From: Pontederia crassipes
Lineage: Eukaryota > Streptophyta > Magnoliopsida > Commelinales > Pontederiaceae
DNA length: 64,000 nucleotides
NCBI GenBank assembly: GCA_030549335.1
Contig: CM060198.1
Coordinates: 50,371,353 to 50,435,352, forward strand
Reading direction: 5' to 3'
Below, piece by piece: positions 1 to 11,085 of this stretch. Under the pieces are notes generated by a model. That model was not told the origin of the DNA, made no database searches, and saw only the letters and a program-made list of their open reading frames with translations. The position numbers and the translations under genes were made by a program. Within the stretch, counting starts at the first letter, position 1; each line of letters starts with the position of its first letter.

Positions 1-24
1 CAAAATTCGTCTCCTTTTACGCAA

Positions 25-723
25 TGTTGTAAGATTCGATTTGACCATCAATTTGAATTGGCCGACGAGTCAGGTTAGATAGATCGAACTAGTTAGATCC
101 GTATGATCAAACTAGATAAAATTAATATAAAATAATAACATAAGTATAAAATTAGCATATATAATAATTACAAGTCAATGCATGCCAACTTTTAATCACT
201 AATCATAAGACAATATTTATTCAAGTGAACAATGAACCAAATTAAATGTAATTTCCTTAAAAACATAATAAAATTTTATTTTATTTACTAAATTTATTAC
301 TTCAATAGTATGATAATCATCATATTTGAATTTACAAATACATTACATTTTATTTCAAATGATTAACAATACAAATAATATTTTTTTCTTATAATTTATT
401 TTAATTATGCATATAAATATAATATCTTATTAATTTGAAAAATGTGATAATTAAAAAGAAAATAATAATAAATTATGAGTGTGTCATTATTAAAAATTTA
501 ATAATATGATAAAAAAAGATGAGGAAATTAGGAATTTAATTTTTTTTTAAAAAATATATTTTAAACTCGATAGGGTCATTCATATTCGTCGAGTCGACCG
601 GTCCAACCCGAGTGTTGATCGAGTTTGACCGGATCAAATTTATCGGCTATTCGAGTTTTGACTGACTATAAACCATTTAGATTCTGAAGACTCATGACCA
701 GGTCGGGCCGGATTTGACAACTA
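25..723. mobile_element. Possible degenerate hAT-like non-autonomous element
   Basis: The right end, read inward on the minus strand from 723, begins TAGTTGTCAAATCCGGCC, the usual shape of plant hAT termini. The stretch from base 25 inward is similar to it at roughly two thirds of positions over 22 bases. Sequence at 560-700 is rich in GTCGA, CCGG and GGCC subterminal motifs, unlike the AT-rich surroundings. I see no clean 8-bp target duplication, and the left end is very near the window edge, so the boundaries are tentative. Confidence 0.35.
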
Positions 724-1865
724 CAAAATCCTGTGCATTATTAATTTATTATTCAACACCTAACTAATATTTTTTGCCTTAATTTTTCTCATGCATTTAA
801 TGTATCATTAGAACTTTGCTGAAAAAGAACGGTACGCTGCAATATCTAATATAAATATGTCATTTTTTTGTTAAATTTAGAGATGAGATTATTATAATAT
901 ATCCTCAACAATTGATGTCATCTGCATACATATGACACATTGTAATAATGCACTACACCAATGTAGTGCATATTCGAGCCTCAAATTAACATTATATATT
1001 ATGCAAGTACAATGAACTACTGGGATTTCATTACTTTTTCTTAAAAAAACAAGCTAATTTGTAGCTAAAAAAACATATGCGTACATTGAGGAATCTACGG
1101 CTACGATCCTCGCTGGTCCATCTTTCATTTATTGTTCCGGTCTTCACTTTGCCATTTTGTAACTTTACTTCTGCATTTTTTTTTCATCTTTTACTCTTAA
1201 ATAAAAGAACTAATCATTTGTTTCTCTAAAAAAGTTTTACCTCCAATTACGTTTTTATCCTTTATCATTGCTTACGAAAAAAATAAAATAAATGTGAAAA
1301 GTTAATCGGAAACTTGAAAACCAGCATTTTAATAAATATCACACATTTTAAATTTTAAATACTAATGAAGGGTACATAACGTGATTTGACAAATAAAATA
1401 ATAATAATAATGAACTATACCATGTATAAATAAAAACTTTATCACATTTATTTTTTTTAAAAAATCAAATATATGTTTTATAAAAAATTATTTATAAGGT
1501 GAACATGAGTCCTCACTTAATACGCTACGCTAACTCAGATCAACTCGGCTCGACTCAAAGTTATGGCCGAAACACGATCCAAAAGTAGAGTTGAAAAAAT
1601 TATAACCGGAAAAATATTAATATCAATATTTATTTTAGATAACATGTAATTATATACTAAAAATAATATTAATATGTATGTAAATTAGATACTGTTATTA
1701 TATTTTATTTTCAAACTTATAATTATTATGAAGATATTAAAATTCATTAAATCCTTTAAATTTACATTTGTACTCAAGCCCACTAAAAATTTAACACAAT
1801 AATTCCATCTGACTCCATATTCGACTCTAATGGAATTCACTACTGGAATTTGACTCCAAATTTTA
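724..1865. other. AT-rich spacer
   Basis: No coding frame of any credibility, no RNA gene and no clear terminal repeats are seen here. It is ordinary AT-rich plant intergenic DNA. A GC-richer patch near 1535-1580 may be a transposon scrap. Confidence 0.6.
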
Positions 1866-2376
1866 GGAATGATTGGATGCATCATCGATTTAATTAATTA
1901 ATAATTTAAAGATCATCACTTAAATAGATTATTATTATTTAAATTATCGATAATATTATATTATAATATTAGGTAAGTATTGGTAATATAAGTAGTCATT
2001 AAAATAGTTAAATAATAAATTATGATAATATTCTTAAAATTTATTTTAGATTTTCATCACATAATATTATAAATAAAAAAGAAAAAATAAAAAAAAAATA
2101 TACTAAGACAAGACAAAATTAAAAGAATTATTTACAAAATATTTCAATGATATTTATTTATTAATAATATATTTAAAATTTTAAAAAATATTTCAATGAA
2201 TATTTTTGTCAAAATATATGTTAAGTAATTCGTAATAAACTATCTGATTTACAAGTAAAAATGATAATTAAAATTATTAATAGTAAGACAGTCAAACAAA
2301 ATAATATGTTATAGTCTAAAAATTTTAAATAAAATAATCCATAATATATCTCAAATGCTTTATACCCGACAACCCC
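1866..2376. mobile_element. PIF/Harbinger-like MITE, copy 1
   Basis: This 511-bp AT-rich element is homologous, in inverted orientation, to 62244-62739. Shared stretches include the ATCGATTTAA terminus, TAATTTAAA, ATCACTTAAATA, ATTGGTAATATAA and AAAATAGTTAAA in the same order. The ends are GGAATGATTGG at the left and CGACAACCCC at the right, flanked by TTA and TAA, as in Tourist/Harbinger-type MITEs (3-bp TA-rich target duplication). No coding capacity is seen. The family assignment rests on the better preserved second copy. Confidence 0.7.
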
Positions 2377-3014
2377 TAATGCGATTCAGTATCACCTTAA
2401 GTATATTGTGAAAATAATAAATTCCCAAAATCTTAAAACCTAATTTGTGGAATTGGGGGACAACGAGGTTTTCTGTCCACTGGTCATCACAAAATAAAGC
2501 CCGAAAAGGGAGAACGTAACGAACAACAGTGGCCCAAATGGTGGAGCCCACAAAAGCCTATCAGGCCATCGCTTGCGTACGTGTGAGTCCGACTCCAACG
2601 AGTAAAAAAAAAGAAAAAGAAAAGACGAAGTCTACATTAATAATTTTTTTAAAAAAAAGCAAAGATAGGGAAACAAATTAGAAGAAAAAAATTACAAGAG
2701 AAAATAGAAGCAGTCAATTTAAGCAGAGATTTTATAATTTTAAAAAATTAACCAATGCAATTAAAGAGAAAAGAAAAGGTTGGAAGAGCAGGTAAACAAA
2801 AGAACAAAAAGAAAATAAAAAAAGAATCAATCAATTTATTAATTGATTATATTATTCATTATGTAACAAACAAAGCGACATTATGCAATAAACAAAGAGA
2901 TAAACAAATCTTGCGGGCCCCCCACGGAAATGGATGATGATAAGATCGCACGGCTTAATGAATTATTTTTTTTTACAGAAAATATTGAATTAAAAAAATA
3001 TGTAAAAAATCTGG
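2377..3014. other. Spacer and upstream region of CBSX3
   Basis: A-rich and purine-rich runs occupy 2600-2830. The last few hundred bases lie upstream of the CBSX3 leader and probably hold its promoter. Nothing coding is seen. Confidence 0.5.
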
Positions 3015-3115
3015 AATAAATAGTCACACGCACCACACCACTCTGAGCGTTCCTCCTCTTTTTGCATCAGCTTTCTCTTTCATCACTCAGTCTGAGCAGC
3101 TGCCTGCCTCCGAAG
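3015..3115 (+). promoter_or_regulatory. Putative CBSX3 core promoter and 5' UTR exon
   Basis: A TATA-like AATAAATAG lies at 3015-3023, followed by a CA/CT-rich leader-like tract that ends in AAG at 3115 with a GTGAG splice donor from 3116. The first CBSX3 coding exon is preceded by an acceptor-like TTTATCAG near 4731, so a leader intron of about 1.6 kb is likely. No transcript evidence is available; the exact start site is inferred. Confidence 0.45.
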
Positions 3116-4741
3116 GTGAGAGAAAGAGATCACCATCGCCATCTGTCGTCATCTTCTTCTTCCTCCATGTTTCACAATCTCATCTTGCTTTCATTCGTTT
3201 CCTTTTTCTCTCTTTTTTTCTTTATCGATCCTTGTTTCCTTTTTTGTTCCTTCCGAGCTGGACGGAACTCGACTAATCTCCCAGATCCGGCGCGGCGATT
3301 GATCACTCCGCATATTGATGTATAACGCGTTCGTCATATGAATCTTCCTTGTGATGCATGATTTATACTGTTTGTTTCCCTAAATTATCATCTGAAAAGA
3401 TTGCCTGACTGACCTATACTAAATTTGTTAAAATGAGGAGCAGCAAAATCCAATTTTTTTTACCGATCCATTTTTTCCGTTCCTTTTTTTTATTTTCTTT
3501 TAAACCGAAAAAAATCATTGCATGGTCTGATAAGAGGGGTTGCATCTGGTTCAAAGTATTGATCTTGTTTCCTTTCAGTCCCTTAAAAAAAGTTACTTTA
3601 ATTTGGTGTGGTTTCTTTCATAATTGGAGAAGGAACTTACATGGAAGAAACGTGAAGAATATCACGAAGGAAACGAAGTTTTGTGGCTTTGAATAACATG
3701 GCCGCCTTAAGGACTCAGGATTTATTCTTTCTTTCTAAATCATGTGTTTGTTTGGATTTGTGCAAACCAAGTTGCATTTCTTGCCGTTACAAATTTCTTG
3801 TTATAGGAATAGCTCTGGTAGAGAAGTCTGTCAGCATGCTTTAGAAAATTTAATCTTCTGTTTGAAGGGCTTTATGGTACTGGGCTGTACTTCTTTTAAC
3901 AAATTGTTGTTATTATTGTATTAACAAAAGCATGCATCATGAATATAATTTTTTTTCTTAACCAAGGTTATCCATTTGATTGTGCTATGCTTGTGAAAAG
4001 TGGGAATCAAGGAAACCTGATTTTTCTGATGGAAGTATAAGCATCTTCTCAGTTGCTCTGGTACATTCAAGATGTAAACCTTGTGTTCATTACAGAAACA
4101 ACAATCCTTTGGCTGTCAGTTCAAAGCTCTGAACTTGTCTTTTTTTTGAGAGAAAGCTCTGAACCTTTATATGCCTTACTTGTGCTTCTTCTGTGCGTTG
4201 AATCTCTTGGAGCAAATTGAGAAAAGGACGAGAAACTCCCTTGAACTGCAATATGTCCATCTGTACTTTTCTGGTTGGCTCCATCGTCGACGTTATTTTT
4301 CTTAATTTTATTAATTCTTAAAAAATAGTGATTGATACAGTCAGCTATTGGAATCCCAGTGGCCTTTATCCTATCTTTTTGGTCAATCTCCTTTAATTTC
4401 TTGTGTATATGTGCCGTTTATAATACTTTTCAAGGCTGTTGAAGAAACAATAATGGGATTCAAGGGGTTCACGTGTACATGTTGAAGAAAAAATAATGTT
4501 TGTTCTTTCTTAGTTGAATTAATAGGGCATAAGATGACATCCTATAATACCACACTTCTCATGGATCATGCTTTTTTACTTAGATCCCCCTTTCAAAACA
4601 TTATAATTTCTGTCTTTTTAGTATACTTAGATGCTGGTCCATTTGCATCTATGAGGCTTTTGTGTTATTGCTCGATAATGACATATTGATACTTGATAAT
4701 CGTAATACATGCTAACATGTATCTTTATCAGTGCAGAGAAA

Positions 4742-7219
4742 ATGCAGGGAGCAATCCAAGCATTCCGGTTAAATGGAAGTGTCCTTAAAAATGCTGTTCT
4801 CCGACATGTACGTGTGAATCCCGTGATGCTACCTAGGGTATTCTCACGCTGCGAGTCAGCTACTTCTGCGCAACTGGAAGAGCATGGGTTTGAAAGCACC
4901 ACGGTGTTTGATATCCTGAAAGCTAAGGGCAAGAGTGCTGATGGATCATGGTTGTGGTGTACAACAGATGACTCTGTCTATGATGCAGTGAAATCTGTAT
5001 GCTTCTTTTGCTTGCCACAGTTTCAGCAATGACTTGGCTCTTCTGTTGGCATTTTTATTTTAGTTGTCTGTAGGGTTATCATTCATGTAAATCTTATGTT
5101 GCATAGTATATGTGTTTTCTTTTAGTCTAGTTCTGCTGTCTTGACTTGAGCAATTTTGACTCAATGCTATCCTTTTTCAGATGACTCAACACAATGTTGG
5201 TGCTCTGGTGGTCGTAAAACCTGGAGAAGAGAAGGCGATAGCTGGGATTATCACTGAGAGAGGTTGGTTTCAATAAACATTGATGTTGGCTCTAAGTAGA
5301 GCTTGCACGGACACAGTCCACCATTTACAGCTAGACACACAAAGTTATAAGCTTTGGTTCATGTAAAATTAGTTTATCAGTTGGTTCATGTGTCTTTTTG
5401 AAAAGGTAAAAGGATGACTACCAAAATCTTGTAGTAATCTAGCTTTACTATGAGAATGAAATTAGTGTGTTTCATGTGTTTTCATGGGGCCGACCCCACC
5501 TAGTGGGATAAGGTTTTGTTGTTGTTGCATGTGTTTTCATGGGATGCCTAGACAGATATAAGAAATGCGGAGACATAATAAGTCAAGAACCTTTAACAAA
5601 CATGATACAAAGGCATCCTTCTTGCGAGTCTCTTTGGTACTGCTGGATTTGGTACATCATTCAGGTTGTAATAAAGCACAATAGATCATGTATCACTCAT
5701 CTATGGTTGATTCATATCTCATTCATATCTTCAATATCCACATCTTAGGCAACTTATCCTGAATGACTATTGAACTCACAGTACTGTTTCTTTTTTCACA
5801 TTGCATGCTTCATGCCATTTTGAGAGCAAAGACAGGTTGCTCAATATCTTACTCTATGAGTCTGAAAATTACCTTCATTTACCTTATAGATATGGCTCTT
5901 GTAAGGCTTTCCTATTCCTTATCAGAATCATGTTTACCTCTAATGCTTCATGCTGGAAGAGTATTGCCAAGATTTTATTGGCATGTCTTGTGATGGTCCA
6001 CTCACATCCCAAGAGAACCCACAGTTTCCCACATCTGGCACTAATCTATTTTTAATGTCTAATTAGATTTGAGAATTATTGAATCCAAATTAAGAACACA
6101 AGCTCATTTCTTTTTGTTTTACCTAAATTGGAGCTAAAAGGCTCTATCCATTTATTCATTAGACCCAACCAACAAATAGTTAAGTAAATTAAACTTGTTT
6201 CCTTACAAAAATCAAAACAATTCTTTTGAATGATTTGGTAAGGACAAACTCAAAGTTCCACTTTCTTTAATTTGCAATTTTGGATTTTATTACGACATGC
6301 TGTCTTTCTCCATTCATTACCTTTGAGGATCAACCGCGGTCTTATAAACTCTACCAATAGTTTTGAGTAATTCGTTGCTTCATCGAAATGTGTAAAAAAT
6401 CATAGTCGCACTTAAAAGTCGAGTGTATTTGGATGGTTTGCTTAATAGATTAAATTACTCAAAGAAGATTCATAAAATTCAAATTCAATGTCTTCAGATT
6501 ACCTCCGAAAGATCATCGTGCAGGGGAGATCTTCCAAGTCAACTAAAGTCGGTGACATCATGACTGAGGAGGTAAGCACTACCATCTTATGCGTTTATTT
6601 TTTTATGAACTTGTAGAAGTTAACCATCAATAATTGATATTACTGATATATTTAGTATATTCCAAAAAATGAATCACGCATATATTCAGTGCATCTCTCA
6701 CACTTGGTTTCTTGGTTGAATGGAGTGAAGAGACTTGCACTTTTGATTTCATCCACTTTAGATTTCCTCCTATGAGCATCAATGCAAGTCATCCTTTTGC
6801 AAAAATAAGTTTCGTCACATATGTCATTAAGCTTATGGATAGTTTATCCTATCATGGTAATTCTTTGTTTTCTTGTGTTTCTCATACTGGCATCGCATGG
6901 CTACTGTGAACAGAACAGACTCATCACTGTGAAACCGGACACAAAAGTTCTGCAGGCAATGCAACTGATGACAGGTTCCTGATTTTGCGGCATTTTCTTC
7001 CATTTCTTCAGCTTGGCTACACTTTCTGGCTTTGCCCTACGTTTTATTCTTACTTTGCACTCTTTTCCCATGTTAGAAAATCGCATCAGGCATATCCCTG
7101 TGATTGATGAGGAAGGTATGATGGGCATGGTTTCCATTGGAGATGTCGTTCGTGCCGTGGTCAGTGAGCACCGCGAGGAGCTGAGCCGCCTCAACGCCTA
7201 CATACAAGGGGGTTACTAG
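4742..7219 (+). CDS. CBSX3: CBSX3, mitochondrial CBS-domain-pair protein
   Basis: Coding exons are 4742-4996, 5181-5262, 6498-6571, 6914-6974 and 7077-7219. All have GT-AG borders, and they join in frame to 204 residues. Residues 1-38 have several Arg/Lys and no acidic residue, as in a mitochondrial presequence. Two CBS motifs follow (about 56-118 and 130-190), with recognisable blocks SADGSWLWCTTDDSVYDAVK, MTQHNVGALVVVKPGE, NRIRHIPVID and the C-terminal LNAYIQGGY. From memory it is nearly collinear with Arabidopsis CBSX3 (At5g10860), which is reported to act on mitochondrial thioredoxin o2 and redox signalling. The length is normal and no damage is seen. Intron 2 holds a SINE micro-insertion. 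A possible AATAAA poly(A) signal lies at 7393-7398. Confidence 0.95.
5473..5543 (+). mobile_element. 39-bp SINE micro-insertion with 16-bp target duplication
   Basis: Bases 5489-5527 are the 3' domain of the SINE family seen in full at 13.2 and 14.0 kb: GCCGACCCCACC, then TAGTGGGATAAGG, then a TTG tail. It is flanked by identical 16-bp copies of CATGTGTTTTCATGGG (5473-5488 and 5528-5543). That is the hallmark of target-primed reverse transcription with extreme 5' truncation. It lies in CBSX3 intron 2. Confidence 0.9.
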
Positions 7220-7399
7220 ATATGATTGGTAACTCTATGGCTGTCTAAGCTTAGTGATGATGGTGAAAATCTTCGGTTGGTTTGAACTGCTAGGTGTTTG
7301 TCCCCCTGCCGCTGTGTAGATATATGGTGTGTTCTTCCTATGATGCTTTGTTTGGTTTGGTTCTCACCAAATGGACTGTTATGGCCTGGTTAAATAAAG

Positions 7400-8683
7400 C
7401 ACACATGATCATGGCAGGAGCCTAGTTTTTCTTTCATAAGATTCATGCCATCTCTAATTTCTCCTCCTTTGTTGGTTGCCTTTTTTACATAGAAAATGGG
7501 AAATTGCGTTAATTGGCAGCAGTTAAGATAACATTGTTTAAACTCAATAGTGATCATGGAGAACCCTTGAACAAAAAAGAAAAAAGAAAAAAGACTCGAA
7601 AAGGGTGTTGAAATTGATGGGCTAAACAAATTTTCTAAAAACTTAAGTTTAGAAGAGCAACATTATCTCGTTGATAATTGGTCTACTTCGAACAATAAAT
7701 AAAGGAGAAAAATATTTTTTTAATAAAGAGTTTGATGATGTTTGAATTTTAAACCTCGGACTCGAAATTGATGTTTTAACTAATTTTTTAACAAACTTAA
7801 GTCATTAGAAAAGGTAATATCATTTATTGAGATGCTTTTTAAATGCCATTGATTAATTGAGCTTTTATAATATCGACACTCAGATCAGCAATTTAGCTCT
7901 TGCTTAATCATATAACTGTTTCCCCTCTAATATATTTTTTCTTTAATAAAATATAAGAAATAAACCATTTATTGTATACCAGAGCACCTAAAAGAGTTAA
8001 TAAAAGATTAATTTCTCAATCTCAAGCTTGTGATTTTGAATCAAGTTTGTAGTCTTTGCCTTGAAGAATTATTTGGTTTACTAAACAACATTGTTTGGTT
8101 TGGAGTTTCTACTTCTAGTCGAAGATTACTATTTCAATAGTTTAATCTCGGAACTTTTGACCAGGACTAGTTTTTTTTGTGTTAATTAAAAATGTGAAGA
8201 CATTCACGAAAAAAAAAACACGTGAAGAAAAGCTGGAGTGGAAATGATTATTTTCCTTTTAAAAAGTCCTTAAAGTTCAATAATTGGAATTTTCAAATGA
8301 GACATATTTGGTTTAAATTTATCCTTTCTTCAAAACAAAATACATTAAAAAAATAGCAGAAATAACATCTTCATAAAAATAGCAAATATGAAATGGATGG
8401 AACCAAGAGGAGCATTTTATCATTATTGCGTATAATATTAATTTAAATAAAAAGTTTGCTATATTTTTAAATTATTAATAATTTAATTCGAATTGCGGCA
8501 TATTTCTCTAGAAAAAAAATTAACAAAATTGATTTAGGTAGCAAATAATCGTTATAGTTGAAGCAAGATTTATAATTTACTCTTTTATGAATATAAAATA
8601 AATTAATCAAACGTCTTCAAATTAATATCAGTAGTGAGCGGGGCGTGACGTCGTCTCTTCCCGCCGCCGATGGTGCGGCGTTC
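7400..8683. other. Intergenic spacer between CBSX3 and the PPR gene
   Basis: AT-rich DNA with homopolymer runs. No coding exon, terminal repeat or RNA gene is recognised. The last few hundred bases should contain the PPR gene promoter, but no distinct TATA box stands out. Confidence 0.6.
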
Positions 8684-10825
8684 ATGGACGCGCACAAGCT
8701 CTCGGCCCTGCTGAGAGCTTGCGCCGCTTCGAGATCCTTGGCGCAGGGAAGGCTCCTCCACGCCAAGTCCATCGCCCTCGGCCTCCTCCTACACCACGAC
8801 GACGAACACGGCGACCGTGACGCCCACCTCCCCAAGTCTCTCATCGGATTCTACGTCTCCCTCGGCCACCTCGGCGCCGCCCGAGCCGTCCTAGAATCCC
8901 TCCCCACCCTCTCCGACGTCTCCCTCTGGAACGCCCTCATCGCTGCCTACTCCAAGAGCCAACTCCACCACGACTGCCTCCTCTTCTTCCGGAAACTTCG
9001 CCGCCTCCCGCACCTCGCGGCCGACTGCTACACCTATCCGAGCGTTCTCAAGGCCTGCGGAGCTCTGGGAAGGGCGGAGACCGGGGAGTCCGTACATGCG
9101 GCGGTGTTGAGATCCGGTTTCGGGACCGATGTCGTCGTCTCGAGTTCGCTCGTCGGCATGTACGCCAAATGCGACCGCTTCGGCTCCGCGGTTCAGTTGT
9201 TCGACGAAATGCTTGTGAAGGATGTCGCCTGTTGGAATACGGTGATGTCTTGTTACTACCAGTCGGGGCAAGCTGTGAAGGCTCTGGAGATGTTCGACAA
9301 TATGAATAAAAGCGGGTTTAAGCCGGATTCCGTGACGTACACCACAGCTTTCTCTGCTTGCGCTCGGCTTGGAAATTTGGCAACTGGGAAGAGGATACAC
9401 GAGGAGCTGGTCGCTAGCGGCTTTGTGTTGGATAGATTCGTCAGGTCAGCGATCGTGGATATGTATGCAAAATGTGGGTGCTTGGATATTGCTAGAGAGG
9501 TCTTTGAACGGATACCAGACAAGAGTGTGGTATCATGGAACTCTATGATCGGAGGGTATTCTCTAAGAGGAGACAGCCATTCGTGTTTGGAGATTTTCTC
9601 TAGGATGATAATCCAAGGTGTTAAGCCCACTTCGACCACTGTAAGCAATTTGCTAATGGCTTGCTCCAGAAGTTCTCATATGCAACATGGAAAGCTTATC
9701 CATGCTTACCTATTGAGGAATCACACGGACTTAGATATTTTTGTATCCAGTGCACTTCTTGACCTTTACTTTAAGTGTGGGAATGTTGGTTACGCTGAAG
9801 CTGTCTTTAACGAGATGCAGGGAGATAATGTCGTTTCTTGGAATATAATGATTTCTGGTTATGTGGGAGCAGGTTTGTACTTTAGAGCTCTTGATGTTTT
9901 CCATCAGATGGGAGCCCACAGGGTTAAGCCAGATTCTATAACCTTTTCAAGCATCCTGCCTGCATGTGCTCAATTAGCAGCTCTGGATTTAGGGAGAGAA
10001 ATCCATAAGTGGATCAGCGAGTATGACCTTGAAAATAATGAGATGGTGATGTGTGCTCTTCTTGACATGTATGCCAAATGTGGTGCAGTTGAAGAAGCAA
10101 AAGAAGTATTTAACCAGCTGCCAAATAAGGATGTTGTGTCGTTTACTTCCATGATCATGGCATATGGTTCCCATGGCCGAGCTTATGAGGCTTTGGAACT
10201 TTTCAATGAAATGCAGAATACAAAGGCAAAACCAGATCAAGTCTCGTTCGTAGCTATACTCTCTGCTTGCAGTCATGGAGGATTGGTTGATGAAGGCAGA
10301 TACTATTTCAATCTAATGGTGTGCAATTATGGTCTCAAACCAGGGATAGAGCACTACTCTTGCCTCGTTGATCTTCTGGGGCGCTCAGGAAGATTGCATG
10401 AAGCATACAGTATGATTACAAACTCAAATCATATCAAAGCTGATGCAGGGTTGTTAGGATCATTTTTCTCAGCATGCATTTTGCATAGGAACTTGGAAAT
10501 AGGAGAGGAGGTTGCCAGACTTCTTATTAATTTAGACCCAGATGATCCTTCTACTTACATAGGTCTGACCAACATGTATGCTTCTGCTGGGAGATGGGAT
10601 GATGTAAGGAAGGTGAGAACAATTATAAAAGAGAGAAGACTCAAGAAGAACCCTGGTTGCAGCTGGATTGAGGTTGACAAGAGAATCCATCAGTTCTTCG
10701 TGAAAGAAGAGTTACATCCACAGACTGAGGTGATTTATGAGTGTCTAAGTTGCCTTTCACAACACATGGAGAAGGAAAAGTCTCAGTCCTTAACCTGGAC
10801 ATTGGACCAATTGGTCGAGCTTTAG
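8684..10825 (+). CDS. PLS-class pentatricopeptide repeat protein, E subgroup
   Basis: An intronless frame of 713 residues from the first in-frame ATG (8684). The frame is open upstream to a stop near 8594, but no ATG occurs there; the codon at 8645 is GTG. The protein is a run of P, L and S pentatricopeptide repeats with repeated signatures such as NALIAAYSK, SLVGMYAKC, WNTVMSCYYQSG, AIVDMYAKCG and LLDMYAKCG. An E domain follows (about 580-690: LINLDPDDPSTYIGLTNMYA, then KKNPGCSWIEV). There is no DYW domain. PLS-class PPR proteins bind single organellar RNAs, often as editing or processing factors; an E-type protein would need a DYW partner to edit. From memory the closest Arabidopsis protein is At5g27110. 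A targeting peptide is not obvious. GC content falls strongly from 5' to 3', a monocot-like gradient. Confidence 0.92.
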   Translation: MDAHKLSALLRACAASRSLAQGRLLHAKSIALGLLLHHDDEHGDRDAHLPKSLIGFYVSLGHLGAARAVLESLPTLSDVSLWNALIAAYSKSQLHHDCLLFFRKLRRLPHLAADCYTYPSVLKACGALGRAETGESVHAAVLRSGFGTDVVVSSSLVGMYAKCDRFGSAVQLFDEMLVKDVACWNTVMSCYYQSGQAVKALEMFDNMNKSGFKPDSVTYTTAFSACARLGNLATGKRIHEELVASGFVLDRFVRSAIVDMYAKCGCLDIAREVFERIPDKSVVSWNSMIGGYSLRGDSHSCLEIFSRMIIQGVKPTSTTVSNLLMACSRSSHMQHGKLIHAYLLRNHTDLDIFVSSALLDLYFKCGNVGYAEAVFNEMQGDNVVSWNIMISGYVGAGLYFRALDVFHQMGAHRVKPDSITFSSILPACAQLAALDLGREIHKWISEYDLENNEMVMCALLDMYAKCGAVEEAKEVFNQLPNKDVVSFTSMIMAYGSHGRAYEALELFNEMQNTKAKPDQVSFVAILSACSHGGLVDEGRYYFNLMVCNYGLKPGIEHYSCLVDLLGRSGRLHEAYSMITNSNHIKADAGLLGSFFSACILHRNLEIGEEVARLLINLDPDDPSTYIGLTNMYASAGRWDDVRKVRTIIKERRLKKNPGCSWIEVDKRIHQFFVKEELHPQTEVIYECLSCLSQHMEKEKSQSLTWTLDQLVEL

Positions 10826-10965
10826 TTTTCTCCGCCAAACATTTTTCTCCTGATTTCAGGTGAATATTTAATTTGGAAGTTCGAAAATTCTAACGGCCAT
10901 GATTAGAGGAATCGACGTGGCGCTTAGTCATTCATCTTAATTCTTAGCGTTCCTTTCTTCATTCT

Positions 10966-10990
10966 TTTTATTTATTTATTTATTTATTTT
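10966..10990. repeat. TTTA tetranucleotide microsatellite
   Basis: Five to six consecutive TTTA units just downstream of the PPR gene. It is short and probably unstable. Confidence 0.85.
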
Positions 10991-10994
10991 GCTT

Positions 10995-11085
10995 CCTTGT
11001 CCGATCATGCGGCCGTCGGAAAACTGATCTTGTCGTCGACGACAGCGTCATCTCCGGCGCTTCGCGCTGTTCTCTCTCTTTCGTA
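10995..11085 (+). promoter_or_regulatory. Possible orphan 5' UTR exon
   Basis: A locally GC-rich tract (CGGCCGTCGG, GTCGTCGACGAC, CCGGCGCTTCGCGC), then a CT-rich run ending in TTTC, then GTAAGG, which resembles a first exon with a splice donor. A G-box-like ACGTGGC lies just upstream near 10915. The only gene fragment downstream on this strand is the SKI2 exon relic at 13.1 kb, so this may be the remnant of that gene's leader. This is inference only. Confidence 0.3.

Noticed and set aside
3062..3325. 87-codon Ser-rich frame upstream of CBSX3
   Set aside because: It spans the leader, a splice donor and intron sequence. It is CT-rich UTR read in frame.
8891..9648. Minus-strand frames over the PPR gene
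   Set aside because: Shadows of the repeat-encoding plus strand, with no family signature.
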